NCBI RefSeq assembly: GCF_029892065.1
Contig: NZ_CP120375.1
Coordinates: 186,001-250,000 of the forward strand
Length of the DNA: 64,000 nucleotides
Origin: Sinorhizobium garamanticum
GTDB lineage: Bacteria; Pseudomonadota; Alphaproteobacteria; Rhizobiales; Rhizobiaceae
Direction: 5' to 3'
The notes below the pieces were generated by a model, which searched no databases, was not told where the DNA came from, and saw only the letters and a list, made by a program, of their open reading frames with translations. Positions 20,918 to 30,709 of this stretch are shown piece by piece. The number at the start of each line of letters is the position of its first letter. Positions within the stretch are counted from its first letter, which is position 1. The translations under genes were made by a program, and so were the position numbers.

Positions 20918-21556
20918 TCAGTTGCAAAGCGACCGGAGAGCGTCCGGCTTCATGATGTCGATCGTTTTTGCATCTCTAAGGGCGATGACGCTCCGCTCTT
21001 TCAGTTTTGTCATCACGCGCGATACCGTCTCGATCGTGAGGCCGAGATAGTCCGCAATGTCCTGCCGCAACATCGGCAATCGCACCTGCCTGCCCCCTCC
21101 TTGACGTTCGCAAAGGTCGACCATGAATGCCGCAATTCGTTCCTCTGCACACTGCCGGCCGATCACCAGAAGGTGCTGTTGGGCGCGCGCCATGCCGGTC
21201 AAGGCGAGAGCGAGAAGTTCCCGCGAACGCTCCTGCATATGCCGCCGCCCGAACACGGCCAGTGTTGTTTCGGTGACGGCCTCGGCAAAGAAAGAATGGT
21301 TGGAGCCAGCTTCGAAACCGAACATTTCACCTGGAAGATGAAAAGATACGACCTGTCGCCGTCCGTCCGAGAGCAGGCGATAGACACGCACGGCTCCAGT
21401 AGAAACCTGATAGCACTTCTCGATCAAATCGCCCTCGGCATAAATCTCCCGACCAGCCTTGTAGGTGGCGACAAGGTGGGGCGCAGAAATTTGGGTCCGT
21501 GCAACGTCTTCGGCCGGTTGGAAGGACTGTTCTTTGGGTTGTGCAGCGGCGTACAT
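20918..21556 (-). CDS. fixK: FixK, Crp/Fnr-type activator of microaerobic genes
   Basis: A 212-residue Crp/Fnr regulator without the FNR Cys cluster, as in rhizobial FixK. The cyclic-nucleotide-like fold spans about residues 25-125 (GREIYAEGDLIEKCYQVSTG) and the HTH lies at about 155-200 (LRQDIADYLGLTIETVSRVM). The start MYAAAQPKEQ at 21556, after AGGGGA, gives the usual FixK length. It would bind the TTGA-N6-TCAA sites in this window. It follows fixJ and the FixT-like gene, matching FixLJ control of fixK. Confidence 0.93.
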   Translation of the reverse strand: MYAAAQPKEQSFQPAEDVARTQISAPHLVATYKAGREIYAEGDLIEKCYQVSTGAVRVYRLLSDGRRQVVSFHLPGEMFGFEAGSNHSFFAEAVTETTLAVFGRRHMQERSRELLALALTGMARAQQHLLVIGRQCAEERIAAFMVDLCERQGGGRQVRLPMLRQDIADYLGLTIETVSRVMTKLKERSVIALRDAKTIDIMKPDALRSLCN

Positions 21557-21635
21557 GTCGTGTCCCCTGTTCAGTGTGGGGACAGATTGACAGTTCACGC
21601 GACTTGGAGAAACTCGGTTAGACCACTACGGGAAA

Positions 21636-22028
21636 TTACTTAGCCGCTTCGATCAGGCTGTTGATCACGCCGAGCAGGTCGGGACCGGTGAACGGCTTCG
21701 TCAAGACGTTGTCGACAGGCGCTTGGTGCGCCGACAGCCCGTCAACCAGCAGAATGGCCCTCGCTCCGAGCTTCTTGAGGAATTGCGCGGCGGCCTGCGG
21801 CTCTGATCTCAGTATCTCATCGTCGAGAATTGTGCACAGCGCCTCACGGGAAGAGTCTTCGGCCTTCTGCACGGTGTCGTAGGACTCGGTCGAATATCCT
21901 TCGACCTCAAGCGCGAAAGCCACGGACCTTCGGAGTCCGTGGTCGGCTGCAACGACGACAATGCTTCTTCCACCTAACAAATTGAAATCCCGCTCATCTG
22001 GCGTGTGTTGGCAGCCATCAGCCGGCAT
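21636..22028 (-). CDS. fixT: FixT-like degenerate receiver protein
   Basis: A 130-residue single-domain receiver-like protein between fixJ and fixK, where S. meliloti carries fixT, the antikinase that inhibits FixL. The first strand reads SIVVVAADHG instead of the acidic IVDDE pocket, so Mg binding and phosphorylation are doubtful, while the Lys-Pro motif (VLTKPFTG) is kept. Alternative starts at 22055 and 22028 exist. The name rests on position and degeneracy rather than clear sequence recall. Confidence 0.6.
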   Translation of the reverse strand: MPADGCQHTPDERDFNLLGGRSIVVVAADHGLRRSVAFALEVEGYSTESYDTVQKAEDSSREALCTILDDEILRSEPQAAAQFLKKLGARAILLVDGLSAHQAPVDNVLTKPFTGPDLLGVINSLIEAAK

Positions 22029-22078
22029 TAGAGCGCTTGCGGCAATGCGACGCATTGCGCGAGATCAACTCGGCCAAG

Positions 22079-22693
22079 TTAGGGAGGACCGAAACCCGCG
22101 GCGAGAGCCATTCGAACAAGATGCGCAAGGCTCTTTGCTTTCATCTTGGTCATCACGTTGGCGCGGTGCACCTCAACGGTGCGCGGGCTGATGTCCAGGT
22201 CGTAGGCAATCGACTTGTTGGGAAGGCCCGCCACCACAGCCGAGAGCACCTGGCGTTCTCTCCCACTGAGAGTCTGCAGGCGTGCCTGAATGTCGACGAC
22301 TTCCTCTGCATCGGCTTCCGGAACGGCCAGATGTTCAGATGCTCTCTCGATCGCCTCAATGATCACGGAATTCTCGAAAGGTTTCTCGATAAAATCCACG
22401 GCCCCGGCCTTCATGGCCTCCACCGCCATGGGCACGTCGCCGTGCCCGGTGATCACGATCGAAGGTATCTTGATTTTGCGGTCGCCGAGGTTGCGCAGCA
22501 GATCGACGCCGGACATTTCCGGCATCCTCAGATCCGTCACGAGAATCCCGTTTCTGACGCTCGGTGCGAAAGCGCTAAAGGCACCGGCCGATTGATGAAT
22601 TTTCACAGCGAAGCCGTTCATCGTCAGCATGAAGGCAAGCGATTTCCTGACTGCCTCTTCGTCATCGACAATGTGCACCGTAAAGTCAGTCAT
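22079..22693 (-). CDS. fixJ: FixJ, oxygen-regulated response regulator
   Basis: A 204-residue response regulator that activates fixK and nifA in S. meliloti when phosphorylated by FixL. The receiver has [14 protein letters not shown], the phosphorylation site in [13 protein letters not shown] (Asp54 equivalent) and IEKPFEN. The LuxR/NarL-type HTH at residues 140-200 reads [20 protein letters not shown]. Start [13 protein letters not shown] at 22693 gives the S. meliloti length and overlaps the fixL stop by eight bases, suggesting coupling. Confidence 0.95.
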   Translation of the reverse strand: MTDFTVHIVDDEEAVRKSLAFMLTMNGFAVKIHQSAGAFSAFAPSVRNGILVTDLRMPEMSGVDLLRNLGDRKIKIPSIVITGHGDVPMAVEAMKAGAVDFIEKPFENSVIIEAIERASEHLAVPEADAEEVVDIQARLQTLSGRERQVLSAVVAGLPNKSIAYDLDISPRTVEVHRANVMTKMKAKSLAHLVRMALAAGFGPP

Positions 22694-24203
22694 TGGCATC
22701 GATCCGTTCATCTTCATATGCGGGAAGCGTGAAGCGGAAAGTAGCCCCACCGGCCGTGTTTTTCGAGACAATCATCTCACCGCCATGCGCCTCGACGAGG
22801 CGTTTCGAAATGGAAAGCCCGATGCCCATTCCGCTTGCCTTTGTCGTAACGAACGGCTTGAAAAGCTGACCGGCGATTTCCTCTGGAATGCCTCCGCCCG
22901 TGTCCTCGACGACCACGGCAACCGCGCCCCGATCAGCCGGCATCGTCCGGATCGTGAGTTCTCGGCCCTCGACGTGGCGCATCGCCTCAATCCCGTTACG
23001 CATCAGATTGATGAGGACTTGCTGGACCTGGATTCGGTCGACCATTACCATTTCGGCACCGGGCAAATATTCGAATACGGTCCGGACACCTTGCTCGCGA
23101 GAACCGACCAGAGCCAGCGCGGCGGCCTCCTCCACCAGCTTGCGAATGTCTTCCGGGGCCTTTTCCGTCTCGCCCTTCGTGACGAACTCCCTAAGATGCT
23201 TGATGATCTGGCCGGCCCGCAGCGACTGGCTGGCCACCTCTTCAAGCGCCTCGCGCATTCGCGTGGCGACGGCGCCGTCCATGTCACGTAACAGCCTCGT
23301 ACAGCCATGCGAATAGTTGGCGATCGCCGACAACGGCTGGTTCAGTTCGTGGGCAAGCGTCGACGCCATCTCGCCCATCTCGTTTAAGCGGGCCAACCTC
23401 GCAAGTTCAGCCTGGATCTGCTCGAGCCTCGCAGCGGACTCCTCCCGCTCCGTGAGGTCTCTGATGAAGCCAGTGAAGAACCTCTCACCCCCTGACTGCA
23501 TCTCCCCCACGGCGAGTTTCATCGGAAAGGTCGATCCGTCCTTCCGTTGCCCGGAGACGACCCGATCGATGCCGATGATGCGCTTTTCGCCAGTTCTTAC
23601 GTAACGCTGCATGTATCCGTCGTGGTCGTGGCGATAGGGTTGCGGCATCAATATGCGCAGGTTCTGGCCAATGACTTCCTCCTCCGCATATCCGAACTGC
23701 CGCACGGCCGCGGCGTTGAAGGAGACGATTGTACCATCGGTGGCACTGACTACAGTCGCGTCCGGAACAGTATCGAGTATGGATCTCAGATGCGCATCGC
23801 GGGCCTTCACGACCTCCTCCGTCCTGCCGATGGCGCGTCTCGCCGCCTGGAGTACTTCCGCGAGAGCCATGGTCAGAAGCACCGCCACTCCGAAGGAGAT
23901 CAACTCAACTAAGCTCGGATCGGAGGCGTTCTCGAGCTGCTGAAGAGTGGCCGCTGCGGCAAATGACAGCCCGGCCGCAAAGGCGACCAGACCCGATCGG
24001 CCGGCAATTGCGACGAGAAGGATGACGGGGGTGAAGGAAAGGAGAATGGCGCTACCGCCCAAGAGCTTCCATAGCCCCAAGCGCAGCGCAACAACACTCA
24101 ACACCGCCGCCGTCGTGAGAATGTAGGTCAAGGTGCGATTGAGTTGCCATCTGATGAGCGACCGCCCGAGCCGCGTCCCTTCGACAATGCGCGTTGACTG
24201 CAT
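22686..24203 (-). CDS. fixL: FixL, heme PAS oxygen-sensor histidine kinase
   Basis: A 505-residue sensor kinase. Four membrane helices occupy about residues 20-120. The heme PAS domain (about 130-250) contains [14 protein letters not shown], with the heme-ligand His region, and [19 protein letters not shown]. The kinase part has the H box [19 protein letters not shown] and the ATP-binding motifs [12 protein letters not shown] and [16 protein letters not shown]. Oxygen loss from heme activates phosphorylation of FixJ. ATG 24203 is preferred over a GTG at 24215. It forms an operon with fixJ. Confidence 0.95.
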   Translation of the reverse strand: MQSTRIVEGTRLGRSLIRWQLNRTLTYILTTAAVLSVVALRLGLWKLLGGSAILLSFTPVILLVAIAGRSGLVAFAAGLSFAAAATLQQLENASDPSLVELISFGVAVLLTMALAEVLQAARRAIGRTEEVVKARDAHLRSILDTVPDATVVSATDGTIVSFNAAAVRQFGYAEEEVIGQNLRILMPQPYRHDHDGYMQRYVRTGEKRIIGIDRVVSGQRKDGSTFPMKLAVGEMQSGGERFFTGFIRDLTEREESAARLEQIQAELARLARLNEMGEMASTLAHELNQPLSAIANYSHGCTRLLRDMDGAVATRMREALEEVASQSLRAGQIIKHLREFVTKGETEKAPEDIRKLVEEAAALALVGSREQGVRTVFEYLPGAEMVMVDRIQVQQVLINLMRNGIEAMRHVEGRELTIRTMPADRGAVAVVVEDTGGGIPEEIAGQLFKPFVTTKASGMGIGLSISKRLVEAHGGEMIVSKNTAGGATFRFTLPAYEDERIDAND

Positions 24204-24517
24204 TCCGTTATCCACTGCAGGAACGAACTGTCGTTGTGTACAGATTGTCGCGACTGGGTCGCGGCCGGCCGCACACTCTCGCGCCTCTATAATCCATTTT
24301 GGTGCCAGTCAGCCATCCGCTCGTCTGAACAAATCGTGCCATGATTCAGCGCCGATGGGCGTCATTCCCTCATGGCCTTTCATGAGTCATCTCCGGTTGA
24401 GTCTCGTCCCTACTCGGCTGCGCTAGGGTAAACTTGTCATAAATGCAAGGCGCAAAACGGGTCCGGCGACTGGTTCCGTTACACCAAACCCGTTCCTCAT
24501 GTGGCTGGTGGGCCCAG

Positions 24518-24961
24518 TTACGGAAGGGCAGCTACGAGAGCGGCGTCGAGGCGCTCCCGCGCCTTCTTCGGCAGTTTGCCGGTTTTCACCTTTTCGACGT
24601 TCGCAGGCGCATCTCCGACAATCACAACGCCGACCATGCCCATGCCGACATGCGGCGCGCATTTGACGGCGTAAATGCCCGGTGCATCGAACGTAACCTT
24701 ATAGGTCTCGTTCATCTTGCTCTTGAAGGGCCTTGCGCCGTCGGGGATCATGTCCTTGATCGTCTCGACGTTATGCCCCTTGTCCTTTGGGACGAAGGTG
24801 ACGCTGTCGCCCGGGTTCATCTTGACGAATGCCGGTTCGAACACCATCGCTCCCTCAGCACCGTTGTTGAGCATGTGAACTTCGAAATCGGCCGCATATG
24901 CGCTGCCGGCGAACGCCGCAAGCAAAACGGCAGCGGCAGCGCCCTTTGAGAATGTCTGCAC
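24518..24961 (-). CDS. azu: Pseudoazurin (type I blue copper protein)
   Basis: A 147-residue periplasmic electron carrier. The signal peptide is about 22 residues ([19 protein letters not shown]). The mature cupredoxin has the first His in [10 protein letters not shown] and the Cys-His-Met cluster in [20 protein letters not shown]. The GTG at 24961 is chosen because AAAGGAG lies just upstream; the longer frame to 25006 has no such site. It is divergent from hemN, with a FixK box between, suggesting microaerobic expression; likely roles are electron donation in denitrification or to oxidases. Confidence 0.93.
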   Translation of the reverse strand: MQTFSKGAAAAVLLAAFAGSAYAADFEVHMLNNGAEGAMVFEPAFVKMNPGDSVTFVPKDKGHNVETIKDMIPDGARPFKSKMNETYKVTFDAPGIYAVKCAPHVGMGMVGVVIVGDAPANVEKVKTGKLPKKARERLDAALVAALP

Positions 24962-25035
24962 GGAATTCTCCTTTGGTTTAAGAACCCTACTTGGTTCCTG
25001 CAGCAACGAGATACGATAGATACGACGCTGTCTCT

Positions 25036-25049
25036 TTGATGCTCGTCAA
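25036..25049 (-). promoter_or_regulatory. FixK box for pseudoazurin gene
   Basis: TTGATGCTCGTCAA, TTGA-N6-TCAA, is centred 81 bases upstream of the pseudoazurin start; palindromic, so it could act in either direction. Confidence 0.8.
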
Positions 25050-25109
25050 ACCACTGGATGAAGCTGTGTGTTTTTGAATGCGAAGTGGAAGAGCCTTTGT
25101 CGCGGATTC

Positions 25110-25123
25110 TTGACATTGCTCAA
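25110..25123 (+). promoter_or_regulatory. FixK box for first hemN
   Basis: TTGACATTGCTCAA fits TTGA-N6-TCAA and is centred 73 bases upstream of the hemN ATG at 25190. Its location inside a longer hemN frame argues against that upstream start. Confidence 0.85.
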
Positions 25124-25189
25124 AGAGAAAGACGCGGAGCCTGTCTAGGATCGTCTCAGTTCTGTCATCCGCTACAGGGGGCTGCCTTC

Positions 25190-26542
25190 ATGCAACCGGA
25201 TCTTGTCGCCAAATATGGCGAGGCACGCCTGCCCCGCTACACGAGCTATCCGACCGCACCGCGCTTTTCGCCGACCATCGACGCTGGCACCTATGGCGGT
25301 TGGCTCGCGGCCACACCGGCGGAAAAGCCGGTATCCCTCTATCTGCATATCCCCTTCTGCCGCTCGATGTGCTGGTATTGCGGCTGTCACACGACGATCA
25401 CCCAGCGCGACCAGCCGATCCTCGACTATCTGGACATGCTGCGCGAGGAAGTGCGCCTGGTCTCGGTGGCGGCGAGGAAAAACCTCGCCGTCGATCACGT
25501 GCATTTCGGAGGCGGAACGCCGACGATCATGAAGCCGCAGGAGTTTCATGATCTCATCCGCGTTCTGCGCGACCGTTTCGGGTTCACGAAAGACGCCGAA
25601 ATCGCGGTGGAAATCGACCCGCGAACGCTCGAACGGGAAATGGCGAAGGCTCTTGGCGAAGCAGGCGTGCGCCGCGCGAGTCTCGGCGTCCAGAGCTTCG
25701 ACTCGGTCGTGCAGAAGGCGATCAACCGGAATCAGAGCGAGGAACAGACGATGGAAGCCGTTGCCCGGCTGCGGCGGGCAGGCGTCGACAGCATCAATTT
25801 CGATCTCGTCTACGGCCTGCCGCACCAGACTGTTCAATCCTGCGTCAACACGGCCGAGGCCGCTATCGCCATGCGGCCCGACCGCTTCGCCGTCTTCGGC
25901 TATGCGCATGTTCCGTCCTTCAAGAAACACCAGATGCTGATCGACGAGACCGCGCTTGCCGATGCGGAGGGCCGGATCGTCCAGGCGGAGGCGATCGCTG
26001 CAACGCTCGTTGCCGCCGGTTATCGCCGCATCGGCCTCGATCACTTCGCCCGCGCCGACGATAGCCTGGCGGTCGCACAAGCCGTGGGGCAATTGCATCG
26101 CAACTTCCAGGGCTATACGACCGATGCCTGCGATACGCTGATCGGTTTCGGCGCTTCGGCGATCGGGCGGACGACGAAGGGCTATGCACAGAACGAGGTG
26201 CCGCCCGGCCTCTATGCGCAAAAGATCGCTGCCGGCCGTCTCGCCACAATGAAAGGCTATCGTCTTACCGAGGAGGACCGGCTGCGGGCAGCGATCATCG
26301 AGCGGCTGATGTGCGACTTTTCCGCGGACATTCCGGCCATTGCCGCCGCGCACGGCTTTGATCCCGGCATCGTGCTCGAAAACAATGCGAGGCTCGTCAT
26401 GCTGGAAGGCGACGGCATCCTCGAAAATACCGCCGGCGTCATCCGGCTCTGCGAGGAGGGGCGCTTCCTGATCCGTGCCGTGGCGGCCGCGTTCGATGCC
26501 TATCTGGACCAGTCGGCGCGCACGCACAGCAAGTCGGCGTGA
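25190..26542 (+). CDS. hemN: Oxygen-independent coproporphyrinogen III oxidase HemN (copy 1)
   Basis: A 450-residue radical-SAM enzyme that decarboxylates coproporphyrinogen III to protoporphyrinogen IX without oxygen, for heme synthesis in microaerobic bacteroids. The iron-sulfur motif is CRSMCWYCGC (CX3CX2C) near residue 62, followed by HFGGGTPTIM and the YGLPHQT motif. The start MQPDLVAKYG at 25190 follows CAGGGGG. It is paired with copy 2 downstream. Confidence 0.95.
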   Translation: MQPDLVAKYGEARLPRYTSYPTAPRFSPTIDAGTYGGWLAATPAEKPVSLYLHIPFCRSMCWYCGCHTTITQRDQPILDYLDMLREEVRLVSVAARKNLAVDHVHFGGGTPTIMKPQEFHDLIRVLRDRFGFTKDAEIAVEIDPRTLEREMAKALGEAGVRRASLGVQSFDSVVQKAINRNQSEEQTMEAVARLRRAGVDSINFDLVYGLPHQTVQSCVNTAEAAIAMRPDRFAVFGYAHVPSFKKHQMLIDETALADAEGRIVQAEAIAATLVAAGYRRIGLDHFARADDSLAVAQAVGQLHRNFQGYTTDACDTLIGFGASAIGRTTKGYAQNEVPPGLYAQKIAAGRLATMKGYRLTEEDRLRAAIIERLMCDFSADIPAIAAAHGFDPGIVLENNARLVMLEGDGILENTAGVIRLCEEGRFLIRAVAAAFDAYLDQSARTHSKSA

Positions 26543-26544
26543 GT

Positions 26545-26931
26545 TATCCGAGAAGACAGAGGGCCCCAGCATTGGTGGCACTACCAGGGCACTACCAGGC
26601 CCTTCCGTGACGGCCGCCCCCGCCTATCGCACAAGCCAGTGGTAAGCGGCAGGACCGCAGTTAGCCTACTATATGCCTTACGACGGCATAGGCGTTATGT
26701 ACGAAGATCGTCGGCACGTGAGATTTCCCCTCGCGCTCAACCGGCAACTCCGAACATATGCAGCCCCGAGCGGCGCGCCGACTCTCTCATAGAGACCCGG
26801 GTTGCCGCACAAACGACGGAACCATCCATCCGGTCAAGCTAGCGTTGCCTGAATGCATTGGCTGCGAAACATCGCCTTCCGCGCGCGTGAGCATTGGACG
26901 AGATGCAAATCTCCCGCCGAGCGGAACAGAT
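26545..26931. other. Intergenic region between the two hemN genes
   Basis: No supportable gene. Only the FixK box at its right end is recognised. Confidence 0.5.
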
Positions 26932-26945
26932 TTGATATAGCTCAA
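26932..26945 (+). promoter_or_regulatory. FixK box for second hemN
   Basis: TTGATATAGCTCAA fits TTGA-N6-TCAA. It is centred only 36 bases from an ATG at 26975 but 57 bases from the GTG at 26996; a transcript starting 41 bases from the box would begin after that ATG, which favours the GTG start. Confidence 0.85.
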
Positions 26946-26995
26946 AGACACAGGAGGGCGCCCCGGTTAGTGAGATGGTGACATTCAGCATCGGA

Positions 26996-28336
26996 GTGCA
27001 ACCATTGCCGACCTCCATCCTGGCAAAATACAGCGACCCCGGCCCCCCTTGGTACACCATTTATCCGACTGCACCGCAGTTCTCCGCGGCAGTTGGCGCC
27101 GAGGCTTATGAGCACTGGCTGAGGGAGCTCCCGGCTAAGGATGCGATATCGCTCTATATTCACATTCCGTTCTGCCGATCAATCTGCTGGTATTGCGGCT
27201 GCCCTACCAACATCGCCCGCCTGGATGCGCCGATCCTCCATTATCTCGCGGTACTGCGTGACGAGATCGGTTTGGTCTCGGAGCAAACGCGGCAGGCGCT
27301 GCCGGTGAGCGACGTGCACTTCGGCGGTGGAAGCCCTAACCTCATCGAGCCAGCAGAGTTCCTCGGTCTGATGGAGCTCCTGCGCCGCCGTTTCGCGTTC
27401 GTGGAAACGGCAGCCGTGGCCGTCGAGATTGATCCGCGCACGTTCACGCTCGGGATGGCCGAAGCCTTAGGAGCCACCGGCGTGAACCGCGCGAGCATCG
27501 GCATTCAGAGCTTCGATCCCTTAGTTCAAAAAGCGATCAACCGCGTCCAGAGTGAGGGGCAGACAGCGGCTGCCGTTGAAAACTTGCGCAGGAATGGAGT
27601 AAGCCGCATCAACTTCGACCTTATCTACGGTCTGCCGCATCAGACGGTGAAGTCCTGCGTGGAAACCGCGACGGCGGCAGTCGCCATGCGCCCGAACCAG
27701 CTTGCGGTGTTCGGGTACTCGCACATTCCGTCCGCTATAAAGAATCAGCGCTTGATCGAGAAGACAGCGCTGCCGGACAACGCTGCCCGCGCCGAACAGG
27801 CTGCGGCCGTAGCTGAGACGCTGGTTGCCGCCGGTTACCGAGAGATCGGGCTCGACCATTTCGCCTTGCCGGGAGACGAGCTCACGCTGGCGCAGAAAGC
27901 CGGTCGCCTGCGGCGTAATTCCCTGGGTTACTCGGCCGACACCTGCAAAACCTTGATCGGTTTCGGCGCGTCGGCTATCGGCCGCGTTGGCGAGGGCTAC
28001 GTCCAGAACGAAGTTGCGCTGGAATCCTACAGCCGGCACATCTCAGCTGGCCGCCTGGCGACGTCAAAGGGCCACCGTCTCACAGACCAAGACCGCGTGC
28101 GAGCCACAATCATCGAGCGGCTGATGTGCGATTTGCAGGTCGACGTGGCGGCAATCTGCGCCGCCCATGGGCTGGACCCGGTGCCGTTTCTCGATACAGT
28201 AGAACGTTTGGCGATGCTGGCGGACGACGGTATCGTGGACGTTGAGAACGGATTCATCCGTGTCCGCCACGACTATCGCTTTGTGATTCGCGCTGTCGCT
28301 GCCGCATTCGACGCTTATCTCGACCGCTCTCCGTAA
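26996..28336 (+). CDS. hemN: Oxygen-independent coproporphyrinogen III oxidase HemN (copy 2)
   Basis: A 446-residue paralogue of copy 1, clearly similar along its length (CRSICWYCGC motif, HFGGGSPNLI, YGLPHQT, same C-terminal FDAYLDRS). The radical-SAM Cys motif is intact. The GTG at 26996 (VQPLPTSILAKY) aligns with the copy 1 start and is compatible with the FixK box; ATG 26975 would add seven residues. Divergence between copies is spread evenly, so the duplication is old rather than recent. Confidence 0.93.
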   Translation: MQPLPTSILAKYSDPGPPWYTIYPTAPQFSAAVGAEAYEHWLRELPAKDAISLYIHIPFCRSICWYCGCPTNIARLDAPILHYLAVLRDEIGLVSEQTRQALPVSDVHFGGGSPNLIEPAEFLGLMELLRRRFAFVETAAVAVEIDPRTFTLGMAEALGATGVNRASIGIQSFDPLVQKAINRVQSEGQTAAAVENLRRNGVSRINFDLIYGLPHQTVKSCVETATAAVAMRPNQLAVFGYSHIPSAIKNQRLIEKTALPDNAARAEQAAAVAETLVAAGYREIGLDHFALPGDELTLAQKAGRLRRNSLGYSADTCKTLIGFGASAIGRVGEGYVQNEVALESYSRHISAGRLATSKGHRLTDQDRVRATIIERLMCDLQVDVAAICAAHGLDPVPFLDTVERLAMLADDGIVDVENGFIRVRHDYRFVIRAVAAAFDAYLDRSP

Positions 28337-28711
28337 GCACGCCAACAGCGCGAGCAGAGATCGAGGGGAGCTCCGCGCGTCGCCAACCGACACGGCTTCG
28401 GTAAACCGTAGGCAACACTGGCCAGCTTAGCTAGTCGCAACGCAAATGACGGCTCTAATCAATCCGGCAGCAACACCGTATTGCGCATATTCCTGCCCGG
28501 CCGTAGCCGGGCTCCTCCCACTTGCCGGAAGGGATGGCCCCCTCTCCGCCGAACTGGATGTCGTCGGTCCCACCTTTCTAGTCTAGCCGGTCACTTGGGA
28601 AAGCGAAGCCGTCGTCAAGGATTCGATGGACACAATCTTCTTCTGCCGTTTTTCGTCGGTCAATGTTGCTGGGAACGCGTTCATTCATATGCCGGTGACA
28701 ACCGCTCGCGT
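28337..28711. other. Intergenic region upstream of NifA sites
   Basis: No gene supported. Confidence 0.4.
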
Positions 28712-28745
28712 TGTACGATCTCCGACAAGTGTCGATCCTGCGACA
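28712..28745 (+). promoter_or_regulatory. Two tandem NifA upstream activator sites
   Basis: TGTACGATCTCCGACA at 28712-28727 and TGTCGATCCTGCGACA at 28730-28745 both fit TGT-N10-ACA, the NifA binding consensus. They end 46 bases before the sigma-54 element that precedes ompW. Confidence 0.8.
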
Positions 28746-28791
28746 TAAGGCAGTGCGCTGCAGCATGTTGCTTTTGAACGGTTTTCTCCTT

Positions 28792-28806
28792 TGGCACGGT
28801 ACATGC
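28792..28806 (+). promoter_or_regulatory. Sigma-54 (-24/-12) promoter for ompW-like gene
   Basis: TGGCACGGTACATGC matches TGGCAC-N5-TTGC with one mismatch and keeps GG-N10-GC. Transcription would start near 28818 and leave a leader of about 250 bases. Confidence 0.8.
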
Positions 28807-29068
28807 TTCGTCGTCCAAGAACGCACACTAAGCGTTCGGAACTGCCCATCGTGTTGGTGCGAACATCGAGGCGTGATTCTATGCGAGAAACTCATCTTTT
28901 CACCCTCGCCGTTGAACACTTCTATGGAAGCCACAAGCAGGTCAAGCAATGGTGTGTGGCCAATTACTGTCATTCTCCGGCGGCTCGCAGTCTCAATCCG
29001 GTACCCCCACCTTCGTCATCAAGCAGCTCATACCACCTTCATGGCCAACACTACTAATGGAGAGAAAC

Positions 29069-29743
29069 GTGAACATCATAAAAATTCTCTATGCGAGTAT
29101 CACCGCGGCGATCGTCGCTGTGGCTGGTGCAGCTGAAGCAGCCGACTTTATCAGCGCACACGATGCGGCCGAAATCGCGGCTAGCCCTACCCCATGGCAG
29201 GTGCGCCTGCGCGCACTCGACGTCATCACAAGAGACTCTGGCCGCGTTGATGGATTAGCAGGCTCCGCCCTCTCTTTCTCTGACACTGTCGTCCCAGAAT
29301 TCGATATCTCCTATTTCTTCAATGACAATATAGCGGCCGAGCTCATCCTCGGCACGACATATGCAAGGGTCCAAGGCGGTGGCTCAATTGCCGGTTTAGG
29401 TGAGCTCGGCAAGACTTGGCTGCTGCCGCCGACGTTAACCCTGCAATACCATTTCACCGACTTTGGTGCCTTCCGACCCTATGTGGGCGCCGGCGTGAAC
29501 TATACGGTCTTCTACAATCAGTCAGGCAAATCCGCTGACAGGCTCGACGTCAAGAACGCGTTTGGTACGGTCTTGCAAGTTGGTTTTGACTACATGATCG
29601 ATGATCATTGGGGCTTCAACGCAGACGCGAAGAAGATCTTCTTGAGGCCGGATTTCGATGCTAACGTCGGCGGAAGGAATGTCACTGGCAAAGCGAAGCT
29701 TGATCCCTTGCTCTTCGGCGTTGGCATTACCTATCGTTTTTAA
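29069..29743 (+). CDS. OmpW-family outer membrane protein
   Basis: A 224-residue OmpW/AlkL-type eight-stranded beta-barrel. A signal peptide (IIKILYASITAAIVAVAGAAEA) is followed by WQVRLRALDVITRD, the barrel with YVGAGVNYTVFYN, and a terminal Phe (GVGITYRF) typical of outer membrane barrels. GTG 29069 has GGAGA upstream; ATG 29057 is an alternative adding four residues. The NifA/sigma-54 promoter upstream implies expression during nitrogen fixation, possibly for small hydrophobic solutes in the bacteroid. Confidence 0.88.
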   Translation: MNIIKILYASITAAIVAVAGAAEAADFISAHDAAEIAASPTPWQVRLRALDVITRDSGRVDGLAGSALSFSDTVVPEFDISYFFNDNIAAELILGTTYARVQGGGSIAGLGELGKTWLLPPTLTLQYHFTDFGAFRPYVGAGVNYTVFYNQSGKSADRLDVKNAFGTVLQVGFDYMIDDHWGFNADAKKIFLRPDFDANVGGRNVTGKAKLDPLLFGVGITYRF

Positions 29744-29759
29744 TTCGCTTCGGCGATAT

Positions 29760-30640
29760 CAAGCATCCTCGGAGCTAGATATCGAGGAATCGTTCGCAGC
29801 AGTCGCCCCTTGGCCGACCTTAGGGCTAAAGCTCTCCTTCAAATTAGAGCTGATGCTTTTTAGGTCCGGTCATATCCGGGTTCGGTAAGGTAATCATCGC
29901 ATTCTTGCGGGGCGACGACGTTGAGGTTTGTCCACAGTCAGTCGTAGATGGCCTGCCGTGACCTGGCTTGCACCTCTTGGCGAAGAGCTTTTCGATTGAC
30001 GGTGTGGGTGGCTCCTGCTCCCGGCGTTTGCGCCATAGTTGTCGTCCCGAGCGAAGGAGCCATCCATGTCTGAGCGCGGCCACAGCTGTATCGACCCGCA
30101 AAGAGCGTCTTTCAGTCCAGATGAGAGCGGTCGGGTTGTCGTGCGCCGCCAGCTTCGCCGCAGCCAGTTGTTTGCTTGATCGGCATGGGGGCTTGCGCAG
30201 GTTCTCACGGTTTTGGGGCGGCTTCAGGAAATCGCACGCAGATCCGCAATGTGGTCCGGGCGCACTTGACAAAGTTCGGCATCATAGCGGCGAAGGGTCG
30301 CCCATCACTGCGATCCGCGGCCATCTCGCCGAGGGGTAGTAGCGACGGAGGGACTTCCATGTGTCCGAGCTTGTGGCGGCGATCGAGGCTGACCGCTCCA
30401 GCATTCCTGAGATGCCCGACCGATCTTGCGCCTGCTTGTGGAACGGTTGCGTCGCTGGACGAGAGGGTGGCGCTGCTGGAAGGTCCACGGCGCGCCGAAG
30501 AGGATGCCGAAGCAAGCGGCTGATGATGATTTCCTGGAACCGGGCCGACCACCCCGACCGCACTTGTTGCACTGGCGCCCGCAGCGGCAGACCAAGAGAG
30601 GGGGCGCGACATTGCGGCGTGCTGGGGCACACGCCGCTGC
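29760..30640 (+). pseudogene. Decayed IS110/IS1111-type transposase remnant
   Basis: Plus-strand fragments in shifting frames recall an IS110/IS1111 transposase: GRVVVRRQLRRSQLFA near 30130, MIGMGACAGSH at 30176 (cf. the family's MEACAGSH), RNVVRAHLTKFGIIAAKG near 30250 and SLDERVALLEGPRR near 30470. Stops and frameshifts break it, and the C-terminal domain is missing. Sequence before about 30050 is unassigned. Confidence 0.55.
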
Positions 30641-30709
30641 AGCGTTCTACGGCGTCACGCCGCCGTCAGCACGGCCGCCCGGCAGGACAAGAAGTCCTCT
30701 TATACATCT

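Noticed and set aside
25172..26581. 469-residue open frame antisense to hemN
   Set aside because: Shadow of the hemN copy 1 coding strand; no family features.
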